IMG/VR virus record: IMGVR_UViG_3300036715_001482
Span: 1 to 42,802 of that record
Length of the DNA: 42,802 nucleotides
Source: a virus
Strand: one strand, 5' to 3'
This document shows, one piece after another, positions 23,456 through 32,916 of this stretch. The stretch's first letter is position 1. Every line of letters starts with the position of its first letter. The position numbers and the translations under genes were made by a program. The notes beneath the pieces were generated by a model. That model was not told where the DNA came from. It made no database searches and saw only the letters and a list, made by a program, of their open reading frames with translations.

Positions 23456-24541
23456 ATGGCTGGCATTGACACTGAAATGTACACTAGCCCGGTTGATGCG
23501 GCGCTGAGCTATAAGCAAGGACTTGCGAACCTTGCCGCTACGCAGGCAGCTACCCAGGGACAGCAATACAGCAACCAAGCGGAGGAACTGAAGCTCAAGA
23601 ACCAGCAAGCAATGCAGGAGCGCCTGGCTAAGATGGCACAGGCTCAAGAGCAGATGGCCTTGCGACCGTTCGCGGAAGCGGCGCAGGGAAACCAAATAAC
23701 GAATGAATCCAATTTCATGCTGGAGCTGGGGCATATCGCATTCTCGGCTGACCCGAAGCTTGGCGCAGAGCTTATCAATCACGGTTTAACGGGGCTTGAG
23801 AAGGCTTCTGCTATCGCCAATGCGGAGCAATCCCGGCAGGTCACCAGACTGGAGGGCGTAGTCAAACTCCAGGAAGATGCTTTCAAACAGCTTAGTCGCT
23901 TTGAAGGCCAGTCCCAGGAAGAGGTTGACCGAAGCTGGCCCGAGACCTTGCAGTCATTTGACAAGCAACTCCGGGCGGTCGGCTCAAGCCTCCCTCCGCT
24001 CCTTCGCAACATGAAGCCAACGCCGGAGAATATTCGCAAGCTTCGCGACGCTATGCTTCCTGTGAACTCCGAGACGAAGCTCGCACTGATGAACCTCCAG
24101 GCGTCTCTCAACCAGCAGAAGCTTGACTTGGAGCGGCAGAGGACCGCCTCAACCATCGAGGTAAATAAAAAGACAATCGAACAAAAAGACCTGGATGTTG
24201 CTAAGAGGGAGCGTGAAGTTGGTGATGCGGTGAGCTACGATATGGCTCCGGACATTGCAGAGCAGATTCCCGCGCTGGCGAAAAACAAAAAAGAGCTTCG
24301 GAGGATTTCTCGAGAGGCCTCTGAGCGCTACATGCAACTGCGGAAGACTCGGCCTGGGGTTTCAGAGGGCCAGCTTAAAGCTATGGCAACAGCGGAAGCT
24401 GCCGCAAAGTGGCACAAGATTAATCGACTGCGCCCGGCAGAGCAGGACTGGGTGACGAAGGCGCTGCAGGCTAATCCACAATACCGCGATCGAGTGGATG
24501 AGGTAATTCAAGAGGGTAAACGGCTCGGGAGAATTAAATAA
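23456..24541 (+). CDS. Internal virion / DNA ejection protein, coiled coil
   Basis: 361 residues, highly helical, Gln/Ala/Lys-rich. Long coiled-coil stretches are seen (YSNQAEELKLKNQQAMQERL and LNQQKLDLERQRTASTIEVN). Strong ribosome site AAAAGGAG. By place and style it is a second ejection protein that would form part of a channel or sheath across the periplasm. Its stop overlaps the next start (TAATGG). Confidence 0.65.
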   Translation: MAGIDTEMYTSPVDAALSYKQGLANLAATQAATQGQQYSNQAEELKLKNQQAMQERLAKMAQAQEQMALRPFAEAAQGNQITNESNFMLELGHIAFSADPKLGAELINHGLTGLEKASAIANAEQSRQVTRLEGVVKLQEDAFKQLSRFEGQSQEEVDRSWPETLQSFDKQLRAVGSSLPPLLRNMKPTPENIRKLRDAMLPVNSETKLALMNLQASLNQQKLDLERQRTASTIEVNKKTIEQKDLDVAKREREVGDAVSYDMAPDIAEQIPALAKNKKELRRISREASERYMQLRKTRPGVSEGQLKAMATAEAAAKWHKINRLRPAEQDWVTKALQANPQYRDRVDEVIQEGKRLGRIK

Positions 24542-27500
24542 TGGCACAAGGACTTGAAGGGTTTGTTGATCCGGCCGCAGGGCCCTCACTGCCGGCTCCT
24601 CTGGCTTTAGCGCCGGCCAAGAAGATTGCAGCACCTCAAAGGCCCCAACCTCTCACAGGGTTTAAAGACCCCTATGCGATAGCTCCGCCCACTGCCCCCG
24701 TCGAGGAGCTGGGATGGAAAGAGAAGATGAACGAGTGGGGGAAGAGCGCAACTGAAGGCATACTGGAAACCTCTAAGGTTATCCGCAGCTTCGACTTTCG
24801 CGAGGGTTATCAGGGGCGCTTTGCCGCAGGTATTGGAGAGAAAGTTGGTGAATGGACGACTGGCGTTTCCCGTGAAAAGCTAGCGGCAATGGGTTACAAG
24901 GAATACGCAGCCCGGCCGATTACTCCTCCGACACCCGATGCCATTAAGAAGTTTTATGAGGCTGCTCGAGACCACCCAGCCACCACGCTCGGGGAATTTA
25001 TCAAAGGTGCAGGAGAGGACTTCTGGGTGTTCTTCCTGCCGGAGTTTGGAGTGGCCGGGAAGCTCGGGGAAGTGGCCGCAAAGGTTTCGGCAAAGTACGC
25101 TGCGCAAGCTGGACGAGTTGGCGCGACTGTCGGGAAGGCGGCGGAACTGGGGGTTGCTGGTGGCGCGGCAGCCACACTAGCGCAGTCGGTAGAGCCGGGG
25201 AAGTTCGACCCGAATGAGATTCAGACTCAAGCAGCTATCTGGGGTACGTTCGGCGGGTTCTCCAGACTGGTGGAACGTGCGCCTACTCGTTTCAAGGTTA
25301 AGTACCTTGACCCGAAAACGCCACTGACGGATGCTCATGCCGTGGAGATGGCGAAGGAGATTAACGCGGCTCATCCGAAGGAAAGGCCCCTCAGTCCGAA
25401 GGAAGTTAAGAAGCTGGCGCAAGAGTGGAAAGAGCATCAGAAGAAGGTTCAGAAGAAACTGTCCGATGAGCCATTCAATCAATACAAGAAGACGGTTGCT
25501 GATATAAAGAAGAGGGGGAAGAGCGGAGAGAGCCCCTCTGTAGATGAGGTGTTTGCGAGGGCAAAGCGGAAGGCTGATGCTCCTCCCCCGGCAGGGGGAC
25601 TTTCGGTTGAAACCTACGTTGATAACTATATTGCAGGGTTGGGAAGGGACTCTCCCGACCACACTCAATTTGCACTCAATCACCCGGAAGAGATTAATGC
25701 AGAGTTTGCGCGCCGAGGGGCGGATGAGCGCAACCAAAGGGCTGAGTTCACTGAGGAGCCCTCTGCCGAGTCTCGAAGCATTGACGAAATCTGGGAACGT
25801 CACGAGCGAGAGACCGAAGCTCGAAAGATCGCGGAAATGCAGCAGTCACCGCGAGAGGCTATTGCTCTTAACCCTGGAAGGCCGGCGGGTCCGTACACAG
25901 ATATCTCAAGTGGAAAGGAACACCCAGGGGGAGGTGAGCCCCCAACGGCAATGGAGCAGGCCTTCGCGCGGGCCAAACAGAAAACAAGGCCACAACCCGC
26001 TGCGCAGAGACTGGAAGAAGCACGAACGCATAACCCCGATGTTACGAGAACACAAGCATCGCCCGCTCGAGAGCCCGTTTCACACTCCGCGATCCTCCGC
26101 AGGAGAACACCCGAAGGAGCCAAGGCCGCTGAAGTTCGAGCTAGCGAGCGCCAGGCGAAGCTGGAGCAGCAAGCTGCCTCAGGCGACCTGGTTCAGTCCC
26201 TTCACGCTCTTGTCGAATTGTCCGTGATTCCGGAGGTTGACCTGCGCAGCGGGCTTCCCCTTGAGGTTAAGGGAGGAGGGGCGCAGCCGAGCGAGAGTCC
26301 CAAGGGCTATCTGTCGTTTGCCCAGGGCCTCAAGGACAATGCAGGAAAGATTGGCGGAGTAGCAGCCGCGCTAACTGCGGCCGAGCTCTTCCAGGCGGAG
26401 GAGGACAAGCGGAAGATGTGGGGGTTGAACCCGGCTCCCGGACACGGACAGCAAGTTCAGCTCCTCGACACCCTAGGGATGAGCGCGCTTGGAGCTGCCT
26501 TAATTGTAGCCGGTCACGGGAGAGATGAGATTTCCATGGCAGGACTTCTCAAGGACACCGCGACTCTGGCTGAGACGAAGAAATCCCTCAGCGTTACTTC
26601 CCCGATTATGGAGAGCCTAAATCCTTTTGCAACCGATCACACGCCTCAAGAGATCAGGGAGATTATCAACCGTAAAGGGATTAAGGAGGAAGACAAGAAA
26701 GTCTTTCTAGCGATTCTTCAGGCCCACGAGACCGGCAACCAGGCGCGGATTGCTCGGGGCGAACCCCCTAAGCCAGCCATATCGTCTCATGATTTGACTG
26801 TTGGGTTTAAGCTTCAGACCCAGGATATTGTGCTGACTCCTCAAGACACGCAGACGCTAAACGACCGGAAGCTTGTGAATGTCGGGATTGTAGACTCGAA
26901 GGGAGGAAGTGACTATAAGAACGGCCTTGTGAAGCCAGCCGAAGGGCAGTCCGACCTTCCCTCCACAACTACAAGCTGGCAACTTCCGCAGGAGCTCTCC
27001 GATAAGAACCACTTGAAGGATGGGAGAAGTTTTGGCACTACCCGCTCGATCCAGCTGGAGAACGGCATCGAGGGAGTGCACGAGGTTCAGTCCGACCTGG
27101 CGCAGCATCAGCGGGTGCTGACAGATGAAAAGGCCGAAGAGCTGAAAGCTCGGGGAAAGGAACTTGAGGAGGAGATTAAAAAATCCTCGAAAGAAGTTCA
27201 AGAGGCCAGAACGCCGGAGGAGCGGGCAGCGGCTCAAGAGCACTGGAATAGAATCGGGCGACTGCGCGACGAGCTTCGAGAGGGGCAGAGCAGACTGGCT
27301 ACGGACGAGGTGAACAAGCCTATTAGAACAGCCACTGATGCCGCAGGCTTAACGCCGCTGACAAAAGCCGCTCAACCGCGACTGGTGCAGCAGGTCCTGG
27401 AACGGGCTGGTAATCGCGGAGACCCGGTGGTGTGGTTTGCGAACCCGGACACTGTGGCGAAGATTCAAGGCTTCGAGCCGGTTGATTTCAAAGCCCGTCT

Positions 27501-30336
27501 GGAGATGCTGAAAGCCGAAGAAGCCGCCAGGAAAGAGCGAGGAGACTCGACAATAAAGGACGATGATCTCAAGCGAGCTATTGCGCGGGTTGAGGACGCT
27601 ATTAAGAAGGGGCACAAGTATGAGCCGAGCGAGCAGGGGATTTACGACAAGTATGCGAAGGAGCTGCAGCTATACCTAAACTCTCTTGGCGGGAAAGCTC
27701 GCAAAGACGCTCGCGGGCTGGACTGGACAGAAGTCCCAACTCGTCCCGGAAAGCCTCCGTTAGCGTGGGGAGCTGCCGACCCGGAGCTAGTCAAATGGCT
27801 TGGACTGGGCGGGTTGATTGCGGGTATGGGGGTTTACTCCTACAACCACCCGAAGGACTTTAACGCAGCACTCGCGACCGGACTGCTCAGCGCCTGGGCG
27901 GCTCGGAAGATTCTCCCTGGCGGAGAGCGCGTAGGCAAGATGCTTGACGACTCTTGGAATAGAGTCTTTCCCGAGCACGCTTCGAGGGGAAGCGAGAAGG
28001 CTGCCGCGCATATGGGCCATCGACTGGCGGAGGCAGCTCGTTCAGCCTCTACCTTTAAGTGGGCACAGGAAAAGCTCGAAGACTTTTTCAGCACGCGGAA
28101 AGAGGAGGGCTTGCCCTTTATTCTCAATTACGAGAAGGGAAAAAAGCAAGCTAACCCAATGCTGGACGCTGTGGCAAAGAGCGTGCGTGAGTGGGGGGAT
28201 AGGATATTTGAACAAGATGCTGCAAACGGGATTCAGTATGACCCGAGGGATAACTATATCGTCCACCAGTTCGAGGGAGACCCGTCGGCTATTGCAAAAC
28301 TTCTTGACTCAAAGTACGGGACTCGCTGGGGAGACCCGTCCTTCTCCAAGGAGAGGCAGTTCAAGTACCTCGAAGATGCGCTGGAGTACATAGACCCGGC
28401 AACTGGCGAGCATCCATTTAAGCTTAAAACCGATAACCCTATAACTCTAATGCGGATGCGACAGGCTGCTTCTGATATGGCTGCTGCAAAGGTCTCGATC
28501 CTTAAAGACTTCGAGGGTGATGGGCTTGCGCGAAAGCTCGGGAAGGGGGATAAGCTCGAGCCGGGAGAGTTCGATTGGCGCAGTCCGAACGGGGATGTGT
28601 TTGCAGTCGGCCAGGATGTTAATCAAGTTCTGCACAACGCTTTCAAGGACTTCTCACTCTGGCTCGACCCCACGGCCCTCGGAGCTTCTTTCCGCATTGG
28701 CATGGCGCTGAAGAGTGCAACTATTCCAATTAAACTGTTGAGTGCCTTTCACTTCGCTCACTTAACGCTGGCGATGCCCTCCGCCACGACAATCTCCACG
28801 GCGGTGCAGTCACTTCTCGCGCACAACTACTCTCCGAAGAATTTTTTCGACCTAGCGAGTGGCGCAACGGTGGTAGGCCCGGCAGCTCAAATGTCTTACA
28901 TGGGGCACCGCTCTATGGCAATGTACGAAGGCCGCCTGAAGAACCCCACGGTCCTCGACAAGGCAAGACTGCAGCGTCAGATCGAGGGAGGAATGATTCC
29001 GTCGAGGGCGCAGGAGGAGGGGCACGGCGTAGGAAACTGGGGGCATGCGGCGCAGCGCAAGTTTGTTCTTGCGGTGCAGGATCAGAAGTGGATGCGGGCG
29101 GGAGCATTTGCAGTGCCAGCGGCTGTTGGGCTAGTTACCCACGGCTTCCTCGGGGCTTTTGTCCCGCGCCTCAAGCTCGGGGCCTATGACCTGATGGCTG
29201 ATGCGGCGATCAGGAATGATCCCAGACTCGCGGCGGACGACACTGCCCGCGTGGAACGCTTGCGGCAAATCACGAAGGTCGTGGAAAGTCGCTTTGGGCA
29301 AATGCAATACAGCCAGAGGTTCTGGAACAAGCTCACGAAGGATGCGCTGGTACTCTCGTTTCTTTCGGCAGGGTGGCAGGCTGGGTTGCTCGACATGACA
29401 GTTGGGGCAGGAAAAGATATCGGGAAGGCTATTAAAGCGGGAGGCATTGGGGAATCCGCAAGGCTTGGCCTGCTTGAGCGCCCGCTGTTTCTTCCCGCCT
29501 ACGCAGGGCAAACGGCTATTGTGGCTGGCCTCATTACCTACATGATGACAGGAGAAGAGCCCGAGGGCATGGACTATCTCGCTCCGAGGTCTGGGACAGA
29601 TATTGATGGAAAGCCTGTGCGGCTTAACACTCCATTTTATACGCTAGAGGGAGCGAAAATATACAAGCACCTTGAGGCGGAAGGGCTTGCTAAAACCGCC
29701 CGAGACACCGTGGCAAATAAAATGTACGACTCGTATGAGGTACTTCGGATTCTTCTCCTTAACAAAGACTCGCAGGGACTGGAGATGTCGAACCCCGAAT
29801 CATCGGCCATGCAGCAACTGGTCCAGCGCGGCTCGAGCGTGCTTCAGACTCTCACACCAATGGCGCTGGAAGCCGTAGAGCGCAAGGGCCTTGATAGCCT
29901 GGGGTGGCAGATGACGGCTATGGCAGGTTTCTCTCCAGCCCCGAACTACCTGGATAACACCGCGACAGAAAACAAGATCGATCAAGCCTACAGGAAAGAG
30001 GTCGGCTCGCACGAAATATCCTACGTGAAGGGAAAAGAGATCAGGGCCAGAGGAGACTATAAGGCGGCTCTTCGCGCAGGGAATGACGACAAAGCCGAGG
30101 CCAAGGCCGATGTTCTGCGAGATGACTTCGGGCTTCCGGAAAAAGACCTTGCAAAAATGCGGAAGAGTCTTCGAGACCCTCAAGCAATAACCCGATTCAA
30201 GAGTCTTTCCCCGGAGACACAAGCCCAGCTACTGGACAAGATGCCGGGCGAGGAACTGATCGACTACCTTCGAGTTGCTTCTCCGAAGGCTCGTAAACTG
30301 TATTTGGAGAGTGAAGATGAAAGTTCTGATCGTTGA
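24541..30336 (+). CDS. Giant polyvalent internal virion protein, 1931 aa
   Basis: One frame of 5.8 kb. Residues 1-300 are a Pro-rich lead and helical Ala/Gly stretches (AAKVSAKYAAQAGRVGATVG). Near 337 and 474 are related units FARAKRK and FARAKQK in disordered linkers. Near 846, GIEGVHEVQSDLAQH, and near 1032, GIYDKYAKELQLYLNSLG, match the two signatures of the 'EVQSDW' type domain of large polyvalent phage proteins. Several hydrophobic segments lie at about 600-660, 1085-1120 and 1515-1535. A C-terminal helical domain (DAAIRNDPRLAADDTARVER) follows. Polyvalent proteins are injected with phage DNA and carry counter-defence or host-directed domains; here it is the last ejection gene. Confidence 0.75.
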   Translation: MAQGLEGFVDPAAGPSLPAPLALAPAKKIAAPQRPQPLTGFKDPYAIAPPTAPVEELGWKEKMNEWGKSATEGILETSKVIRSFDFREGYQGRFAAGIGEKVGEWTTGVSREKLAAMGYKEYAARPITPPTPDAIKKFYEAARDHPATTLGEFIKGAGEDFWVFFLPEFGVAGKLGEVAAKVSAKYAAQAGRVGATVGKAAELGVAGGAAATLAQSVEPGKFDPNEIQTQAAIWGTFGGFSRLVERAPTRFKVKYLDPKTPLTDAHAVEMAKEINAAHPKERPLSPKEVKKLAQEWKEHQKKVQKKLSDEPFNQYKKTVADIKKRGKSGESPSVDEVFARAKRKADAPPPAGGLSVETYVDNYIAGLGRDSPDHTQFALNHPEEINAEFARRGADERNQRAEFTEEPSAESRSIDEIWERHERETEARKIAEMQQSPREAIALNPGRPAGPYTDISSGKEHPGGGEPPTAMEQAFARAKQKTRPQPAAQRLEEARTHNPDVTRTQASPAREPVSHSAILRRRTPEGAKAAEVRASERQAKLEQQAASGDLVQSLHALVELSVIPEVDLRSGLPLEVKGGGAQPSESPKGYLSFAQGLKDNAGKIGGVAAALTAAELFQAEEDKRKMWGLNPAPGHGQQVQLLDTLGMSALGAALIVAGHGRDEISMAGLLKDTATLAETKKSLSVTSPIMESLNPFATDHTPQEIREIINRKGIKEEDKKVFLAILQAHETGNQARIARGEPPKPAISSHDLTVGFKLQTQDIVLTPQDTQTLNDRKLVNVGIVDSKGGSDYKNGLVKPAEGQSDLPSTTTSWQLPQELSDKNHLKDGRSFGTTRSIQLENGIEGVHEVQSDLAQHQRVLTDEKAEELKARGKELEEEIKKSSKEVQEARTPEERAAAQEHWNRIGRLRDELREGQSRLATDEVNKPIRTATDAAGLTPLTKAAQPRLVQQVLERAGNRGDPVVWFANPDTVAKIQGFEPVDFKARLEMLKAEEAARKERGDSTIKDDDLKRAIARVEDAIKKGHKYEPSEQGIYDKYAKELQLYLNSLGGKARKDARGLDWTEVPTRPGKPPLAWGAADPELVKWLGLGGLIAGMGVYSYNHPKDFNAALATGLLSAWAARKILPGGERVGKMLDDSWNRVFPEHASRGSEKAAAHMGHRLAEAARSASTFKWAQEKLEDFFSTRKEEGLPFILNYEKGKKQANPMLDAVAKSVREWGDRIFEQDAANGIQYDPRDNYIVHQFEGDPSAIAKLLDSKYGTRWGDPSFSKERQFKYLEDALEYIDPATGEHPFKLKTDNPITLMRMRQAASDMAAAKVSILKDFEGDGLARKLGKGDKLEPGEFDWRSPNGDVFAVGQDVNQVLHNAFKDFSLWLDPTALGASFRIGMALKSATIPIKLLSAFHFAHLTLAMPSATTISTAVQSLLAHNYSPKNFFDLASGATVVGPAAQMSYMGHRSMAMYEGRLKNPTVLDKARLQRQIEGGMIPSRAQEEGHGVGNWGHAAQRKFVLAVQDQKWMRAGAFAVPAAVGLVTHGFLGAFVPRLKLGAYDLMADAAIRNDPRLAADDTARVERLRQITKVVESRFGQMQYSQRFWNKLTKDALVLSFLSAGWQAGLLDMTVGAGKDIGKAIKAGGIGESARLGLLERPLFLPAYAGQTAIVAGLITYMMTGEEPEGMDYLAPRSGTDIDGKPVRLNTPFYTLEGAKIYKHLEAEGLAKTARDTVANKMYDSYEVLRILLLNKDSQGLEMSNPESSAMQQLVQRGSSVLQTLTPMALEAVERKGLDSLGWQMTAMAGFSPAPNYLDNTATENKIDQAYRKEVGSHEISYVKGKEIRARGDYKAALRAGNDDKAEAKADVLRDDFGLPEKDLAKMRKSLRDPQAITRFKSLSPETQAQLLDKMPGEELIDYLRVASPKARKLYLESEDESSDR

Positions 30337-31633
30337 TCCTATTGGCTGCGGGCTTGACCTCGCGCTGCGCGCGAAGCTCGCGGGGCATGATGTTAAGCTC
30401 GCCTGTGGCCCTCGCGCCGACAAGAAACCTTCGCGCATCGGAGATGGGCTGGTGACTCTCACAGGCGACTGGAAGAAGCACATGGGATGGGCAGACCTCG
30501 TGTTCATGACGGACAATGCTCGATGGATGGGAGACCTCGACTGGTATCACCAGAAAGGCTATCCCATTTTCGGGCCTACGAAGGCGGCAGCGGAATGGGA
30601 ACTCGACCGGAAAGTGGGGATGAAGGTAATGCGGCAGTGCGGGATGGATATGATCCCCTCGATAGAGTTCTCGAACTACGACGAGGCGGAAGCGCTTGTC
30701 AGGGAAACCCTCAAGCGATATGTGTCAAAGCCTAATGGAGATAAAGATAAAGCATTATCGTATGTCTCGAAGTCTCCTGCGGATATGTGCTACATGTTTG
30801 AGAGATGGAAAAAAGTGGGTGCTGCGCAGGGAGCGTTTCTTCTCCAGGAATTTGTGGGCGGAGTTGAAGTGGCTGTGGGTGGGTGGATGGGGAGTGAGGG
30901 ATGGATTGGCCCTTGGTGCGAAAACTTTGAGCACAAGAAACTCGGGAATGACAACACAGGTCCGAACACAGGGGAGATGGGGACGGTGCTGAAGTACACG
31001 GGGAAGAGTCAGCTGGCGGAAGAGCTTCTCGTTCCGGCGACGGAGATGCTGCTGGCCCTCGGGTATATTGGGTATGTGGATATATCTGTGATTATGGATA
31101 AGAAAGGGGGCCTTCGTCCGATGGAATGGACAATGCGGCCGGGCTGGCCTCTCTTCAACATCCAGCAAGCTGTGCATCAGGGAGACCCGGTGGAGTGGAT
31201 GGCGGACGCGCTTGAGGGAAGGGATACCCTGAAGGTGAAAGGGGATGTGGCCTGCGGGGTGGTGGTGGCAATCCCGGATTTTCCCTACTCGCATGTGACG
31301 CAGCAAGAGGTACATGGAATCCCGGTCTATGGGTTTGAGGACCTGGAGCACATCCACCCAGTCTCGATGATGGCGGGAAAAGCTCCTGCTATGCAGGACG
31401 GGAAAATTGTTGAGCAGGAATTGTTTGTTTCAGCCGGTGATTACCTGCTAGTGGCTAGTGGAACTGGGTCAACGGTAGACAGAGCGGTTTCGCGGGCTTA
31501 CGCGCAGGTAAAGGAATTGGAAATTCCAAATTCTCCTATCTATCGAACAGACATTGGGAAAAGGCTGGAGGAGGACCTTCCGCTGCTGCAAGCAAAGGGT
31601 TTTGCAACGAGTGTTGTTTATGAGAGGAGCTGA
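30317..31633 (+). CDS. PurD-like ATP-grasp ligase
   Basis: 438 residues from the ATG at 30317 (20 bases inside the previous gene; a longer frame from 30275 is rejected). The Rossmann start MKVLIVDPIGCGLDLALRAK is followed by an ATP-grasp domain: FLLQEFVGGVEVAVGGW stands for the PurD EEFLxGxE motif, and EHKKLGNDNTGPNTGEMG for DHKRxxDGDxGPNTGGMG. The metal-binding loop, EFNxRxGDPE in PurD, is EWTMRPGWP here, so the Asn and acidic ligands are changed. True PurD joins glycine to phosphoribosylamine. In this late position, before lysis genes, the substrate may be different (a carboxylate-amine ligation on another molecule). Confidence 0.8.
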   Translation: MKVLIVDPIGCGLDLALRAKLAGHDVKLACGPRADKKPSRIGDGLVTLTGDWKKHMGWADLVFMTDNARWMGDLDWYHQKGYPIFGPTKAAAEWELDRKVGMKVMRQCGMDMIPSIEFSNYDEAEALVRETLKRYVSKPNGDKDKALSYVSKSPADMCYMFERWKKVGAAQGAFLLQEFVGGVEVAVGGWMGSEGWIGPWCENFEHKKLGNDNTGPNTGEMGTVLKYTGKSQLAEELLVPATEMLLALGYIGYVDISVIMDKKGGLRPMEWTMRPGWPLFNIQQAVHQGDPVEWMADALEGRDTLKVKGDVACGVVVAIPDFPYSHVTQQEVHGIPVYGFEDLEHIHPVSMMAGKAPAMQDGKIVEQELFVSAGDYLLVASGTGSTVDRAVSRAYAQVKELEIPNSPIYRTDIGKRLEEDLPLLQAKGFATSVVYERS

Positions 31634-31634
31634 C

Positions 31635-32057
31635 GTGAAAATCACTGTGGATAGGATTCATAAAGAGCCCGAGTACACTGTAGGGAAAATTAGCATTGAC
31701 GGGGAGCCGGCTGGATTCACCCTCGAGGACGCGGTGAGAGAAGTGCCTGGGCAGGCTGTTGAGACGTGGAAAATCGCAGGGGAGACCGCCATTCCGGCCG
31801 GAACCTACCGGGTGATTATGAACTGGTCTCAGCGATTCGGAAAAGTTATGCCCTTGCTGGTGGATGTACCAGGCTTCTCGGGGATTAGGATTCATCCAGG
31901 GAATACGGATGTGGACACCGAGGGCTGTCTGCTGGTGGGCCAGCATTGGGGAGGGGGAGATTGGATTGATGGAAGCAGACTGGCCTTTGGCCCGATTTAC
32001 GGAAGGATTGAAGCGGCCGTTAATCGCGGGGAAACTGTGATGATTGAGGTGATGTAA
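31635..32057 (+). CDS. DUF5675 protein, candidate lysis enzyme
   Basis: 140 residues with GTG start at 31635 (ribosome site GAGGAGC, 5-6 bases upstream); an ATG at 31620 is the alternative. The DUF5675 pattern is clear: residues 47-58 IAGETAIPAGTY, and 82-101 SGIRIHPGNTDVDTEGCLLV with H87, E96 and C98. The His...Gly-Cys order looks like L,D-transpeptidase (YkuD) folds, which act on peptidoglycan. It lies directly before holin genes, and no other endolysin is seen, so it may be the cell-wall enzyme. Activity is not proven for the family as far as I know. Confidence 0.7.
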   Translation: MKITVDRIHKEPEYTVGKISIDGEPAGFTLEDAVREVPGQAVETWKIAGETAIPAGTYRVIMNWSQRFGKVMPLLVDVPGFSGIRIHPGNTDVDTEGCLLVGQHWGGGDWIDGSRLAFGPIYGRIEAAVNRGETVMIEVM

Positions 32058-32287
32058 TGAAACTCATGGATATGCTTACAGAGAGTGATAACAGCACGGT
32101 TGATGCCGTTCGCGTGCTGGCGCTGGTCGCGGTGGTTATTGGTCTGGCGCTGCAAATCTGGGTGGTGGTGCGCTGGTTTGGGCCCGCGCCGCAGCCGTTC
32201 GACTTTCAAAACTTTGGCATTGGCGTCGGCGCGCTCTTCGGCGGCGTGGGCGTTGCGCTCAAGCTCAAGCCGGAGAGTCAAGCATGA
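32057..32287 (+). CDS. Holin-like membrane protein, 76 aa
   Basis: Two membrane segments: about residues 17-41 (VRVLALVAVVIGLALQIWVV) and 53-68 (FGIGVGALFGGVGVALKL). The opening MKLMDMLTESDNSTVDAVRV is typical of small phage holins that follow a cell-wall enzyme gene. It overlaps the upstream stop (TAATGA). Holins open the inner membrane at the set time. Confidence 0.7.
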   Translation: MKLMDMLTESDNSTVDAVRVLALVAVVIGLALQIWVVVRWFGPAPQPFDFQNFGIGVGALFGGVGVALKLKPESQA

Positions 32288-32379
32288 ACACAGCCGAGTT
32301 GGTGATGTTTGCTCTCGGAGCTGGGATTGGCGCTCCTATTGCGGCTATCTTTATTGTTTTGTTCTGGTTCAGGGGGTAG
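32284..32379 (+). CDS. Very small membrane protein, 31 aa
   Basis: MNTAELVMFALGAGIGAPIA continues to a single membrane segment ending in FWFRG. It overlaps the end of the holin gene by 4 bases and lies 6 bases before the spanin gene. Size, topology and place suit a second holin, antiholin or pinholin partner. It is too short for a family call, but the coupling supports expression. Confidence 0.5.
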   Translation: MNTAELVMFALGAGIGAPIAAIFIVLFWFRG

Positions 32380-32385
32380 GATGAA

Positions 32386-32835
32386 ATGGAGCAATTTGCT
32401 ATCTATGTCCTTGTGGCCCTGCTTGTTTGTGGTTCTGTTGGCGCTGCTGGCTACGCTCGTGGCCACGCTAATGCTACGCGCACTTGTGCTCTGGATCGCG
32501 CGGCGGCTGTTAAACGCGCGACAAGCCAAGCTCAAGAAATTGCAAGACAGGATGCGGAGGTATCCGCCGGATTTGAAGTCACCCGCACTCGAGTCCAGAC
32601 CGTTTATCGCGAAAAAGCCGTGGAGGTAGTTCATGAAATCCCCCAAGATTGTGCTCGCTGCGCTGTTACCCCTGCTGGCCTTGGGCTGCTCAACCGAGCC
32701 ATATCCGGCGCAAGTGCAGCGCCCGCCGATCCCAGCAAACCTTCTGAGCCCCTGCGAACGCCCGAGTCCACTTCTAACCGGGACATTCCCAGAGGTGGCC
32801 GCGAAGTTGGTGGAGTCGAGCGGCAAGCTCTCTGA
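32386..32835 (+). CDS. Rz-like inner-membrane spanin
   Basis: 149 residues: N-terminal membrane anchor (FAIYVLVALLVCGSVGAAGY), then a periplasmic helix (RATSQAQEIARQDAEVSAGF; VQTVYREKAVEVVHEIP) and a Cys-bearing end (PQDCARCAVTPAGLGLLNRA). This follows the Rz pattern. With the outer-membrane partner encoded inside its 3' half, it fuses inner and outer membranes at lysis. A competing hydrophobic frame at 32381-32629 lacks this pattern. Confidence 0.7.
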   Translation: MEQFAIYVLVALLVCGSVGAAGYARGHANATRTCALDRAAAVKRATSQAQEIARQDAEVSAGFEVTRTRVQTVYREKAVEVVHEIPQDCARCAVTPAGLGLLNRAISGASAAPADPSKPSEPLRTPESTSNRDIPRGGREVGGVERQAL

Positions 32836-32902
32836 GTGCGCGGAGAAACATGCGGCGCTGGTGAAGGCTGTAGCTCCGAGCCAGCCCGCGAAATCGGACT
32901 AA
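32633..32902 (+). CDS. Rz1-like outer-membrane spanin lipoprotein
   Basis: 89 residues in another frame; the first 203 bases lie inside the Rz-like gene. A lipoprotein signal (MKSPKIVLAALLPLLALGCS) ends at C19, the predicted lipidated cysteine; the -3 residue is Ala rather than Leu. The mature part is Pro-rich (AQVQRPPIPANLLSP). An overlapped Rz/Rz1 arrangement is classical. This is the last rightward gene before the convergent junction. Confidence 0.75.
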   Translation: MKSPKIVLAALLPLLALGCSTEPYPAQVQRPPIPANLLSPCERPSPLLTGTFPEVAAKLVESSGKLSECAEKHAALVKAVAPSQPAKSD

Positions 32903-32916
32903 TCTGCATAGCGCAA

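Noticed and set aside
32309-32629. 106-aa hydrophobic frame overlapping the spanin gene
   Set aside because: The other frame shows the Rz pattern (anchor, helix, Cys-bearing end) and pairs with Rz1; this one is a leucine-rich shadow.
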